A stretch of DNA of 64,000 nt from positions 45,568,245 to 45,632,244 of the forward strand of contig OX638372.1 in the NCBI GenBank assembly GCA_951812925.1. Reading direction: 5' to 3'. The notes under the pieces were generated by a model that saw nothing but the letters and a program-made list of their open reading frames with translations, did no database searches and was not told where the DNA came from. A program made the position numbers and the translations under genes. This DNA comes from Calliopum simillimum. Taxonomy: Eukaryota; Arthropoda; Insecta; Diptera; Lauxaniidae. Below, in pieces: positions 1 through 10,560 of the stretch (the first letter of the stretch is position 1; each line of letters begins with the position of its first letter).

Positions 1-700
1 TGATGACAAGATGTTGCCAGTGAAGACACAGAGTGATATTGTTGTTGTTGTTGCTTTTTAAACTGAAATAACTGCGTACGACAGTTATGAAGTTGCTTGT
101 ACTTATGTCCTTTTTGACATGATTTAAGGATTAAGGAGTATTTATGTTTGAACATGAACATATACATATACATAAGTAATATGTGAAGTATGTGACAAAT
201 TGAAAAAAATAATTACTATTACTGGAAAAAACTCTTTGCAATGCTAATACTGGGTCTTACTTATAATGGAGTGGAAAAGTTCTCAATTGTACAATAAAAA
301 TCGCAATTACAACAAACCATTAGCCATTGGTCTACTGGAATGTGCATACAAATCTGGTAAATCAAAAATAAAGTTCAGTTCAACTTTTTCTACTCAAATA
401 TTCCAAGCCAAGCAACAGTATGTGTTGCAGAGCAACGTCCGGAAGCGACGAAAGGTTCAGGAAAAGCAGAAAGCAGAATATACGTTGCTGCTAAAACCAT
501 TGAGTCCACGCTACGTCTTATCGCTTTGTACTGCATTCATTCACTTTTAGTCGCAGTCCAGTTATAGTTTGATTGCAGTGCATTAAAGTGTCGGCAATGA
601 AGTAGGTAAAATAAATGTTAAAATCATTTCTTGAAAGAATAGTGAAGCAGTATTAAGAAGTAAATTCTTGTGAAATAAAACAAATGAAGAGTTTTTTTTT
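1..700. other. Intergenic, no gene recognised
   Basis: AT-rich sequence with a short GTT trinucleotide run near 40-55. An open frame of 94 codons at 266-550 has no recognisable domain and a composition like its surroundings; I treat it as chance. Confidence 0.5.
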
Positions 701-900
701 CAAAAGGGCGAATTTCCATGTTAAACCAATTTTCAGTAATGAGAAAAAACTTTTAGGGGCTGTATGCAGTAACTTATTTTTTTAATATCTCCAGTGTTAT
801 TGTGAGTTGATCAAAATATCTAATACCCTTAAGATTTTTATTCTAACATATTTGTAGCAATTGCAAAAAGTAAAAAAAAAATTTAAAATGCGCCCTTTTG
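701..900. mobile_element. Possible 200-bp MITE
   Basis: The stretch begins with CAAAAGGGCG (701-710) and ends with its exact reverse complement (891-900), giving a 10-bp perfect terminal inverted repeat around AT-rich filler. No target duplication is evident, so this is a weak call. Confidence 0.35.
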
Positions 901-1476
901 TTCTGAAACATTTGTTTGGAAAATTTTATAAATCCCTCTAATTTCACTTTTATTTCACCATTTGGAAATTTAAGCTGTTTTCCATATGCATGATATGTAA
1001 GCACATATATAGCCTGGGGCGTATAATTTTTCTTTAATTTAAATCAGTCCTTAAACTTTTAAGTCCTAAGACAAACGATTTGAAAAACTTATAACTTGTT
1101 AAAATTTTTTTAAATTTTTTCAAGATTTGTAAATTGCTTTAAAGACATGTTTACTAGGAAGACCAATGTTTCAATCACATTGTGGGGAGTTTTTTTTAGA
1201 TCTTTTAGGGGAAAAAGGGATATAAAAATATAAAAGGGATGTATATAAGATAGGGTCAAAATTTAAATTCATTCCGAAACCGACTCAGAAGTCATAAAAA
1301 CCATTAAAAACGATATCTGCATAATTTTTTTTTTGCTCCGAGAAAAACAAATGGAGCACTTTTGATTCTACTGAAGGCCCATTTTGGCTAAAAAAAACAT
1401 GGTTTTCGGTCATAACTTTTCTTTCACTTTCGTTTTGCATACCCGAGGGTGCTTTAGAAATAAAGAATATATCGTC
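901..1476. other. Intergenic, AT-rich
   Basis: No gene, RNA or clear repeat structure seen. Homopolymer A and T runs are frequent. Confidence 0.4.
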
Positions 1477-1724
1477 GGGTTAAAACTATAACTAGACATC
1501 TACACGTATTGATGTTTTGAGTTAAGTATACAGAAACATGAAGAAAAAACGGTTCTATGCCTCAGTTTAGTTGGTTTTTTGAAATGAAGTCCCATCGAAT
1601 TTTATATAAAGAATAAAAAGCAGAAAACTGCAAAATCCTATACAAAAAACGAATTTCATAAAACTTAAAACGCTTTTTTCTCAAAACACGAAAAATGTAG
1701 ATGTCTAGTTGTAGTTTTAACCCG
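1477..1724. repeat. Small foldback, 28-bp arms
   Basis: A 28-bp segment at 1477-1504 (begins CGGGTTAAAACTATAACTAG) reappears as its reverse complement at 1696-1724 with one or two mismatches. The arms enclose about 190 bp of AT-rich sequence. It abuts the larger palindrome starting at 1725 and may be the remnant of an element that one inserted beside. Confidence 0.6.
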
Positions 1725-2553
1725 AGCTCAAAATTTTTTTTCTCCGATTTCGCTAAAATTTGGCAATATGGACGATCCAGTATGCAATAACAACAATCAA
1801 GGAGGATTTGATCCTAGTACCATTTGCTGTTGAAATACAGTGTGTTGAAGTTGGCGTTTTTAGTCATTTTCATGAAAAGGGTGTTTTTTCAAAAGATTAC
1901 ATCTTACACTAAAGTTTGTGAATTGATAAATCTAAGTTTCTGATCCCATTTATTTTGAAGTGTTCTTTTTACAAAAAAATATTTCTTGTTAAAAAAATTT
2001 TTTTTTCACCAATATTTTTGACACTTAAAAATAGTTTTGAATTTTTTTTAAAAAAACCCCCCTTAGATATATTTTGAGTAAAAAAAAATTTTTGCCTTCC
2101 GCGGGCGTTCAAAAGCCAAAAACTCCCATTTAGCGTCCGAAGCCCATCTTGAGTCATACATCGTTTTGAAGCTTATAAATTATGCTTTAATTTAAAGTAC
2201 TTTTAAAATAAATCGAAGGGGGTTTTTTAAAAAAAATTCAAAAGTATTTTTACGTGTAAAAAATGTTGGTGAAAATAATTTTTTTCACCAAGAAATATTT
2301 TTTTATGAAAAGAACACTTCAAAATAAATGGGATCAGTAACATAGATTTATCAATTCACAAACTTTAGTGTAAGCTATAAATTTTTAAAACAACACCCTT
2401 TTCATGAAAATGACTAAAAACGCCAACTTCAACACCCTGTATTTCAACAGCAAATGGTACTAGGACCAAATCCTCACGGATTGTTGTTTTTGCACACCGG
2501 ATCATACATATTGCCAAATTTGAGCGAAATCGGAGAAAAACAAATTTTGAGCT
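1725..2553. mobile_element. 829-bp palindromic foldback element
   Basis: Nearly the whole segment is one imperfect palindrome. The left arm starts AGCTCAAAATTT and the right arm ends AAATTTTGAGCT. Long matching stretches run inward to a centre near 2140, interrupted by scattered substitutions and small indels. Open frames inside (1969-2157, 2454-2687) simply mirror one another's sequence and have no domain. Probably a non-autonomous DNA transposon; no transposase is present. Confidence 0.85.
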
Positions 2554-3589
2554 GGTACACTTGGCGTGGATTGCTTCATATGCAAAATAAAGAATTTATT
2601 GCATGCGCTTCATTTTGGCCATATAATTTTCCTGAGAGCCCCGCATGCAGAAAAAATTACCTTTGTTTCATCTTTTTACACACTTAATGCTTAAACTTTC
2701 CAAAATTTTTAATTTTTGTGTTCAAAAGAATAAAAATGAAACCCCAAATTTCATCATATTTTGTCAGGTTTTTCTTCCTTAATACAATCTTTACCAATAA
2801 CTTAAGTTGTAAAATAAAAACAATGGAAATATATAACGAAATATCGAAAAAAAATAGACAACACGTTGTCTCTGCTGAATAGCAATCACCATTTAACATT
2901 CAACACTTGTTTTGTTTGGCAAACAACTTTTAAACTGAAAATTTCATTTCCTACAAAACGGAAGCGCAACATTTTTGTTCCTCTATTTTTACTACACTAT
3001 TTGTTTTTTTGGCAAGAAATTCCCTTCCGGCGCAATGGTTAAACATCATCATCACACGAGCATTTTCTTATCTAAACAAGCTGACGACAAAAAGGTACCA
3101 AACTTAACTGAATTTGTAAGTAAAACGGAGGAAGTAGTTTTTCCGACTGATTGAACAAAGTTTTACAAAATTGCTAGTGCCAAAAAGGCAGCAAAAAGGG
3201 AATGAAGTTATAGAAAAAACTGCTAAAAAACAAATATGTAGCAGACGAAGAAAACTAAGACAGTGCAAAAAACTGTCAAGGAACATTTTTGTTTTTTTTT
3301 TCCTTTTCACTAAAAATGAGCAACACACAACGCTGTCGCCGCTTGGCGATAATGCAAAAAGGAAGTTCACTTGCAATGCATTTTCTTTTACAATTTGTTC
3401 ACTAAAAAGTATGCAAGTAAATGGTTAAATAAAGTTGCAATTTGTATGACGTTGTGTTGTCATATTGGTGTCAATGTGCATTTTTCCATTTTGTTGCATA
3501 AAAATATAAACCTTCCAATATAAAGTTTTGATTTTGAATTTTAGCAATTTAATTGTGTTATACAGTGCAAAAAGTTGAAATATCTCTAT
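2554..3589. other. Intergenic, no gene recognised
   Basis: AT-rich. Overlapping short frames on both strands at 3104-3428 lie over the same A/T-rich sequence and show no domain. No repeat boundary was found. Confidence 0.4.
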
Positions 3590-3827
3590 CAGGGATGTTC
3601 TGAAATCCGATTCATTTCGGAATTGGAATGAAAGCAATCTTCAAGAGCTCAGCATTTCGATAATTAACATCAAATCAGATACATGTTTCGGTCAATCGAA
3701 TAGGAACCATTAGCAAATTTTATTTGTTGAAATACAAATCTGATTACATCTTATTTGTCGCAATGCGAGCCTCTTGAATATTGCTTTCATTCCGATTCCG
3801 AAGTGAATCGGTTTCAGAACATTCCTG
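3590..3827. mobile_element. 238-bp full-length foldback MITE
   Basis: The termini pair: CAGGGATGTTCTGAAA on the left and the reverse complement of CAGGAATGTTCTGAAA on the right. Inner segments also pair (for example CAAATCAGATA near 3671 with the complementary stretch near 3740). The CAGGG-type end resembles hAT MITEs, but flanking 8-mers do not form a convincing target duplication. Confidence 0.75.
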
Positions 3828-4094
3828 TGTATTCTTTTTGAGGAAATCGTCATCTACTTATATCTTGACATATTAACCTCAAATTCTGGACCAAGTTGAC
3901 CTCAATCAACTTATTAACGGCAAAAATTTAGACAACTTATTCTTCGAGACATTTTAAATCTCTAGAACCTTAAAAAAGGTCTGTGTGAATAATAATAAAG
4001 AATGTTCCATTAGAAAGTGTGGTATTTTGCTACCGATTAAAATCTGCGTTATTGACCTTTGCACGCCATATTCTGTGTCATTTTCATCGTGACG

Positions 4095-4745
4095 TTATAG
4101 GATTTCAATTACGGATCGCTTAACGAGAGAACACAGCATTGAAATCGTCGAATTTTGAATCGAGTCCTCCGAAATGTCTATTCGCCATCGTTCGCAACAA
4201 TTGGGTATTTTCGCGACCTCCATGCATTGAATTTTGCGCGTGGACTTAAAGTTACACCCATATAAATTCCAATTGATGCAGCAGCTGCTGCCTGGTGACC
4301 ATGCACAATGCCGTACATTCGCTGATTGGGCCCTGCAAATGATTTCAAAAAAATTATATTTTCGGACGAAGCTCATTTCCACCTCGGCGACTATGTTAAC
4401 AAGCAAAACTGCCATATCTGGGCTCGGAAAATACAGAAGTGATCGTGGAGAAGTCAATGCATCCACCGCGAGTCACTTTTTGGTGCGGTTTATGGGTCTG
4501 AGGCATCATCGGGCCATTTTTTTTTTCAAAGACGAGGATGAAAACACCGAAAATGTTAACTCTGAGCGGTACTATGTACACTATGTTGGAGGACTATTTT
4601 GTACCGGAGGTTGAAGTTCAGGGCTTGGACAATATTTAGTTTTAACATGACGGCACTACACCACACACAACTTGCCTCAATCTGAACTTTTTGCGTCGCA
4701 AATTCCCGAACCGTGTGCAGAAGTGTTTAAATATGTCCACTTACC
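4095..4745 (+). pseudogene. Decayed Tc1/mariner-like transposase, 5' and middle part
   Basis: Conceptual translation across several frames recovers a transposase of the IS630/Tc1-mariner group. The order is a helix-turn-helix region (RLTREHSIEIVE-like, about 4113), a segment reading LQMISKKLYF, then SDEAHFHLG containing the first catalytic aspartate (about 4364), MHPPRVTFWCG (about 4457), and HDGTTPHTT with the second acidic site (about 4645). Frameshifts separate these blocks and two Trp/Gln codons have become stops near 4636-4642, so no protein is made. Homology breaks off near 4740 and resumes at 6084, so another sequence was inserted. The 381-bp open frame 4234-4614 is only one surviving frame of this pseudogene. 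Family placement rests on motif recognition, not on a search. Confidence 0.85.
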
Positions 4746-5215
4746 TCCAAAATAGATTTTTATGTTCTTTGGTTAACATTTACTTAGTACTTATATTTAC
4801 ACTTCAGGGTTGATGTTTTGAATACAATAATATTTAAAAAATTTTAGTTCAGGAAGCGCTTCAAATTCAGTAAATTATGTGGTAATTTTTCCATTAAATC
4901 AAATTAAGAAAAAAAAAAAACCAAAATTGACTTGATGTACAAGCTTTCCAAGCTTTGTTTACATATATCTTACATAGTGTTGCCACAAATAATTTAAACA
5001 GGATTGAAATTTTTTCTGCTTTCGAAATTTATATTTTTGTTGTATATCGAACTCAAAAGCTATGAGTATCGCTCCGCACCGGTTAGAGATGGACATTTTA
5101 AGAAAATATGTAGTTTTTTGTTGATGACGAGTGAGGTTTAAATCCACGCACTTTCTCGCAAAATTTTTTCGCCATGCTATGAAAATTATTCCAGATTTTA
5201 TAATAATAACTGCAC
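4746..5215. other. AT-rich filler inside the split transposase
   Basis: Part of the insertion separating the two transposase pieces. No coding potential or clear inverted ends were found. Confidence 0.4.
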
Positions 5216-5990
5216 TAGATGCAAGGGTAAAATATTGCAAATGTTTTTTATGTGGGGGAGGGGAGGGTGCAGCATTCCCTCTTTTAATTTTTTCAATGTT
5301 GCTTAAAAGATATCACTAACAACAATGTACCAAATTTTATAATAATAAAAGTACATAAATAGAGTATTTTAAGTATTTTTGTGTAGGGGTGGTGCAAAGC
5401 TCTCATTTTTTTACCCCTCTCTATTTGTATATTTTTTTGTAAATAAAATACACGTTCCCAATATAATGTTTTGTTGTAGTAATAAATGATACAGTTGCAA
5501 AGATATAGCAAGTGATATTGTATGTTTTTTTTTTGTATGGGGGTGCAACGGCCCCTTGTTCAAATTCCTCCAATTTTTGCAGAACGTTTGATAAACGCAG
5601 TTTACTCCTGTATACAAAGTTTTGTAATGGTTACTGCTAAAAGTGTAGAGATATTGCAACTGATGTATTTTTATTTATGGGGGATGACACGCCCCCTTGT
5701 TCAATTTGCCCCGATTTCTCTGAGGCATTTGGTGAACATAGTATACTCTTGTTTACAAAGTTTTGGAACAATAACTGCAACAAGTGCAGAAATATAGCTA
5801 TTGAGGTGGTTTTTGTATCGGGGGTGCAGCGCCCCTTTTTTCAATTTCCTTTAGTTTTTGCACGGTGTTTGGTGAACACAGTGTACTCCTTTTTAATGAG
5901 TTTTGTAAAAAAAGCTACTGCATGTACGGAGATATAGAGTTTTGTTAATTTTCGTACAGGGGCTATCCCCACACCCCCGGCCCACCGCGT
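5216..5990 (+). repeat. Five diverged ~150-bp tandem units (DINE-like internal repeats)
   Basis: About five degenerate repeats. Each carries a G-rich then C-rich block (for example TATGGGGGTGCAACGGCCCC near 5536), a TTCAAATT...TTTTTGC stretch, and a ...GTATACTCC...AAAGTTTTG stretch, spaced about 150 bp. The same layout (TATGGGAGGTGCCACGCCCT then GTCCGAATTCGCC) forms the internal repeats of the Helitron-like elements at 42.5-45.5 kb, so I read this as an older relative. The open frames 5522-5797 and 5677-5937 are products of the repeat. Confidence 0.65.
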
Positions 5991-6083
5991 GAGGTCAATG
6001 GACATATTTTAACAGTTCTGCATACAAAAAAATGCATTTTGAATTTTTCACACCTAGATTGTATGAAACAGTGCTCTGTGCGC

Positions 6084-6183
6084 CGTTAGACTTTTTTCTG
6101 TGGGGTTACGCGAAGGATAAAATCTATATGAATGACCCAAAGATGATTCCAGACTTGAAAAGCAATATTACATCGGTAATTTG
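6084..6183 (+). pseudogene. Transposase pseudogene, 3' fragment
   Basis: Reads APLDFFLWGYAKDKIY followed by a region ending KSNITSVI. This is the conserved C-terminal block of the transposase whose earlier part lies at 4095-4745, with the D-x-FLWGY motif that carries the third catalytic position. It runs directly, in frame, into LINE reverse-transcriptase sequence at about 6190, which marks the insertion point of that LINE. Confidence 0.85.
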
Positions 6184-6189
6184 GGCCAT

Positions 6190-6622
6190 TCCACGATGTG
6201 GTGTCATTTATACTGACTTTTCCAAGGCTTTTGATAAAGTTTATCACAATGCTTTAGTTGCAAAGCTTTTTAAAATGGGTTTCCACTCCATCTTTTTGAA
6301 GTGGATACAATCCTACTTAGTCAACAGATCATGTTATGTTGAAATAAATAATGTTAAATCTGGCAAATTTATTGCGTCATCTGGGGTTCCACAAGGCAGT
6401 ATCCTTGGCCCTCTTTTCTTTATTTTATTTCTGCAAATTTTCTACTTTATGCGGATTACTTATAACTTTTTCTAAAGATTTCCACTATAAGTGATTCAGT
6501 TTTGCTACAAAATGACCTCAATAAAATTTATGTTTGGAGTGTTAAAAATTTTCTTCTGCTTAACATCAAAAAATTTTTCTCTTTAAGCTTTTATAAGTCG
6601 AGAGAAAGTATTGACTGTACAT
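6190..6622 (+). pseudogene. 5'-truncated non-LTR retrotransposon, RT fragment (part 1)
   Basis: Encodes the catalytic core of a LINE reverse transcriptase. IYTDFSKAFDKVYHNAL holds the first catalytic aspartate region, then KWIQSYLVNR, then SGVPQGSILGPLFF. The expected [FY]ADD box that follows is degraded (around 6450). Further decayed sequence runs to the 8-bp target site at 6615-6622, where a hAT-like palindrome interrupts it. Endonuclease and N-terminal RT are missing, as expected for a 5'-truncated copy. Placement in the Jockey/CR1 group is inferred from the motif spelling. Confidence 0.85.
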
Positions 6623-7600
6623 TAGGGTGACGCTTAATAAGGGTCAAAAAACATTTTAACCGGGCCACCCTTGTAAATGACTGAAAATAGTTAAAAAAAA
6701 ATCAGAAAAATACTGATAGCTTGAAAAAATCATTTTAAGGCGTGCCTCACAGCCTCTCTTTTTTCCCATTTCAATAAAATGGGGAAAGTAACAGTCTTTT
6801 TTTTCCTACTGGAATAATTCATCAATGAAAACTATAAAACCTTGATAAATTTATAGGTCGATATATGTTGTTTCAAGAAAAAATTATGTTCGACCTCTAT
6901 CTTATCCTGCGTTAACGATGAAGGAGATAATTAACGTGATTTTGAGTCATTTAATCGCTTTTTGAGGGTAAATTCATCGCTTGGAACAGTTTTCATGATC
7001 TGTTGGACATTCCTACGGTTGTCAAAGTTTTTGGGGTCGCTGATTACGATTCTGATGTCAGAATTAAAAAATTCAAAATGGCGGATCCAAAATGGCGACC
7101 TCTTGTCTCGAATTTTGCAAAGAGGTCGCCATTTTGGATCCGCCATTTTGAATTTTTTAATTCTGACATCAGAATCGTTATCAGCGACCCCAAAAACTTT
7201 GACAACCGTAGGAATGTCCAACAGATCATGAAAACTGTTCCAGGCGATGAATTTACCCTCAGAAAGCGATTAAATGACTCAAAATCACGTTAATTATCTC
7301 CTTCATCGTAAACGCAGGATAAGATAGAGGTCGAACATAATTTTTTCTTGAAACAACATATATCGACCTATAAATTTATCAAGGTTTTATAGTTTTCATT
7401 GATGAATTATTCAAGTAGGAAAAAAAAGACTGTTACTTTCCCCATTTTATTGAAATGGGAAAAAGAGAGGCTGTGAGGCACGCCTTAAAATGATTTTTTC
7501 GAGCTATCAGTATTTTTCTGATTTTTTTTAAACTATTTTCAGTCATTTACAAGGGTGGCCCGGTTAAAATTTTTGTTGACCCTTATTAAGCGTCACCCTA
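6623..7600. mobile_element. hAT-like 978-bp palindrome with 8-bp target duplication
   Basis: Starts TAGGGTGACGCTTAATAAGG and ends with the matching inverse. CTGTACAT is duplicated on both sides (6615-6622 and 7601-7608). The arms match inward almost to the centre near 7112, where the GGCGACC...GGTCGCC sequence turns around. TAGGG ends plus an 8-bp duplication are typical of the hAT superfamily. The four overlapping open frames at 6931-7293 are mirror images of the same palindrome arms, not genes. Confidence 0.92.
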
Positions 7601-7608
7601 CTGTACAT

Positions 7609-8195
7609 ATAGTTTATCTGGTTTGCCTTTACAAAAGGTAACCTCAAATCGTGATCTTGGGGTTATTTTTGATTCGAAGTTTACATTTGTTGAACACATC
7701 CATTAGTTGATACCTAAGGCTTATGCATTACTTGCATTTGCACGAGGGAATAGTTCTGAGTTTTCAGATCCTCATACTTTTAAATTGCTTATACTCTTTT
7801 GTTAGATTGAGACTGGAATATGCCTCGTTCATCTGGAATCCGGGTTTTAGCATTTATTCCAATAGATTGGAAAAATACAGAAATCTTTTACTAGATTTGC
7901 GTTGCGTTCTTTAAACTTTGAAACTGCTTTGCCTTCTTATAATGCTAGATGCCAACTTTTGGGAATAAAGTCGCTAGTGACAAGACGTAAGATTCATTCC
8001 CTAAATTGGATTCATGACCTTATATCTGGGTCTATAGATTGTGCTGCTTTATTGCAATGTGTGATTTTAAATACTTTATTTTAAGTTTGATTTAAAATTG
8101 TTAATTTAAGTACTATTTGTTCTATTATTGTGTACCTCTAGTCTGTAAGGATATGTAATCCAAAGACTCAATAAAAATAAACACACATAATCCAA
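7609..8195 (+). pseudogene. Same LINE, RT C-terminus and 3' tail (part 2)
   Basis: Continues the copy interrupted at 6622. Conceptual translation gives NRDLGVIFDSKFTF, then LEYASFIWNP, RFALRSLNFE and LVTRRKIHSLNWIHDLISG, the familiar C-terminal part of Jockey/CR1-like reverse transcriptases, broken by frameshifts and stops. A short 3' region follows, ending with AATAAAAATAAACACACATA near 8170-8190. Open frames 7723-7914 and 7902-8084 are surviving pieces. Confidence 0.8.
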
Positions 8196-8272
8196 TATGA
8201 GGAAAATTTCCGAACCGTTTGCGTTTTATTCAAAATCAAAGTACCACACATCTTAATGGAACACCCTTTAGA
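8196..8272 (+). mobile_element. Probable 3' end of the interrupted transposon
   Basis: After the LINE tail, sequence resembling the 3' end of the split transposon resumes and ends TTAATGGAACACCCTTTA (about 8253-8270). A GGGTGTTCC-type end is common in this transposon group from my recollection. I did not find its inverted partner upstream of 4095, so the boundary is tentative. Confidence 0.4.
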
Positions 8273-9690
8273 AATAAAATTTTACAAACTATTTTGTACT
8301 CCATTTTTCTCCAGGGAGAATGTAGTGACGTTTTAGATGTAATTACCCATTTGAGTACATATTCTTCAGTGACAGTGGACAAAAATTCCGATTGATAAAA
8401 TTCAGTTTTAAAGCTATTTCTCATAACCACTCACACCTTTGCCCAATGGTGTTTTTTTTTACTTTTACTTTTAAAATTCGGGTTTCCTCTCTGAAACAAT
8501 AAACTCAAAATTCCTGTTGGCTTATTTCGAACAAAAACGCTTTTTCAATTATTTCACAATTTCAATTCGGTTTATTTAAATCAACTTTTTTCTCTTTCTT
8601 GTAATTGTTTTATCATTCAGTTTGAATACATCACGTGTGGGACTATGAACGTGCCACACCCCCAAAACGAATGATGGTTTTAACACTTGAAATGGAGTGA
8701 ATGAATTTTATGACCAACAACAAAAAGCGTTTCTCAAACGTTTATTCCCATATTTTTCATTTGTTTTATCTGCAGCACCACAGTGTCAAAATCATCCAAC
8801 ACTCGTAAGCTGAAATCCTAACAAAAATTATTGTGTTTGACAGGTTGACGTTTTTATTAACTTATGTGTGTCACTCGTACGTTCATTCGTTGTTGGCCAT
8901 TGAATCCCCAATGGGTTTATGCGAGTTTTGTATCTCTTGGTGTTTGTGTGTGTGGGTTGTGCCCAGTGATTCAGTGCTTTTTTTTCAAATTTTTTTTTTC
9001 TTTCTGCTCTGTTTTGTCGATTTGTTCTTGTTTACTGAGATTTTTATGAAGTGTCTGTCTGTCAAGGACACTTTATTAGGGTTATTAGTTTGAGTGCCCG
9101 ACACTGTCTGTGCTGTATGCTCGTTTATGACTAAATATATTGAGAAAGAATAGAGGGCGTTTATAAATTTTTTTTTCTAATAAATTTTTTTCCATTTACT
9201 TGTATGTGTACTTGCAACATTTTACTTCGACAGTATTTTTTTTTTTCCTTATTTTTTTGAAGAAGTGTGCCAAAGGGTCTGCCGCCCTTCCTGCTGTTGT
9301 ATGATGTGGCAAAAATGTGAAATTGAAGTAAAAAGTGTGCTTGATAAATTGTTTGACATGATATGTGTGAGTGTGTGTGCTTGTGAAAAAACTCTTAAGA
9401 ACACTTTAAGTCAGTAAAAGTAAAAAAAAAAAAAATATATACGTAAAAACAATGATTAAATGTGTGCAACAGATGTTTCAGTCGTGAGGAGTAGACGTGT
9501 TTTTTAAACTGTCCAGTTACTTGACAAGGGTAGCATGCACATGAAGTCCAGATTTTTATTAGGTATAATAGGGGTTCTCTCTTCAAAAATAAAATACAAA
9601 AATTCGACTTTATTGGACAAAATTTACTATTATACAAACGTACCATTCTTTTTTGTAATGACAAACTCTCCTCATAAAATTGTCAATAAC
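8273..9690. other. Intergenic, no gene recognised
   Basis: AT-rich sequence with T runs (8448, 8982, 9235) and GT-rich patches (8940, 9365). Short frames at 8833-9093 and 9395-9664 have no domain. Confidence 0.4.
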
Positions 9691-10065
9691 TTGGATATTT
9701 CTTAACCGATTTTCATGTTCAGACCACTTTTGGAAAGGTAGCGAATTAGGCTAAAAGCACAAAGTAAAATTGTAATAAGCTACTAAAATAGTAGTAAATT
9801 TAGTCCTTGTTACCAACTGGGACATTTTTAGAAAATTATTAAATTAGGCTATAAGCATGAAGTAAAATTGTTCCTATTTGGTAAAAAGTACAAAATTTGC
9901 TACTATTTTAGTAATAAAGTACTTTAAACGCTGCTTTTATTCCTTTTCTGACCGTCCTTAGTGAATCAGCCTCTAAACACAAAGTTAGTTTTCTGCTATA
10001 TGTCAAAAAGTACTATTTTTACTACTTTTTTAGTAGTAAAATTAATAAAAAACGGTCCTCAGCCT
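9690..10065. repeat. Three diverged ~100-120-bp tandem units
   Basis: Units beginning near 9747, 9842 and 9962 share GGCT-AAGCACAAAGTAAAATTG followed by a TACTAaaaTAGTAGTAAA block. Similarity is modest, consistent with an old tandem repeat. Confidence 0.55.
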
Positions 10066-10345
10066 ACTTTTTAAAACTTCTAAAATATTTTTTCTGAAAA
10101 GAAGACAAAGAAGCTATCCTTGATATGAATCCAATAAAAAAATGGTATCTCTACCGAACTTGCAGTTATAGTTTTGTAAAAACTTTTAAGTGTGTTACTT
10201 AATGACATTTTATATTGAAAATTGATTTTATTTTAATTGAACTTTTAGTCATATATTTGCAAAGATCGATTTACATATAAATCTATCAATGCATTTTTCT
10301 AACACATAATTATGACAAATCAAGGAACGGATTAAAAACACGGCT

Positions 10346-10392
10346 ATAGTGACATATGTTTCGTCTTTCGCCACAAAGACTCATCAGACTAT
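10346..10392 (-). ncRNA. Type I hammerhead ribozyme
   Basis: On the minus strand all core parts are present in order. The stem I 5' strand AUAGU is at 10392-10388 and CUGAUGA at 10387-10381. Stem II arms GUCUUU (10380-10375) and AAAGAC (10368-10363) pair perfectly around a 6-nt loop. GAAA is at 10362-10359, a minimal stem III CAUAUG at 10358-10353, then UC at 10352-10351. The stem I 3' strand ACUAU (10350-10346) is fully complementary to the 5' strand. Predicted self-cleavage is between 10351 and 10350. The tiny self-complementary stem III is the form seen in Penelope-like elements and animal retrozymes, which often work as dimers. No core nucleotide is missing. Confidence 0.9.
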
Positions 10393-10479
10393 TTTTGTTG
10401 TAATTATAATTATATTTATTTTACTAAATTAATTATAATTGAAAAATTGCAAGTTTGAAAACTTTTTGTGTTTTTGGTC

Positions 10480-10560
10480 TGGGCGGGAGACGAACCAAGG
10501 ATCTCCAGGTTGGTAGCAGAAGTCGTTACCACTGCACCAGCCTTGCCCGGCTGCGAAGCC
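10480..10560 (-). repeat. tRNA-like sequence with A and B boxes
   Basis: On the minus strand TGGTGCAGTGG (10539-10529) fits the pol III A box and GGTTCGTCTCC (10496-10486) the B box, at normal tRNA spacing. The acceptor ends do not pair well, so this is a tRNA-derived SINE-type promoter rather than a tRNA gene. It lies inside the retrozyme-like monomer, upstream of the ribozyme in the same orientation, and could drive its transcription. Confidence 0.7.

Noticed and set aside
5216..5990. CRISPR-like or regulatory tandem array
   Set aside because: The units are long, degenerate and match the style of DINE-like internal repeats in the same window; this is eukaryotic DNA.
6032..6475. Apparent transposase-reverse transcriptase fusion protein
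   Set aside because: Best explained by a 5'-truncated LINE inserted into a transposase pseudogene; both partners are broken elsewhere.
7003..7293. Pair of 96-codon open frames on opposite strands with nearly identical proteins
   Set aside because: They are the two arms of the hAT-like palindrome 6623-7600 read on opposite strands; no domain or codon bias.
10480..10560. Functional tRNA gene
   Set aside because: A and B boxes are present but the acceptor and T stems do not pair as a tRNA, and it lies inside a repeated element.
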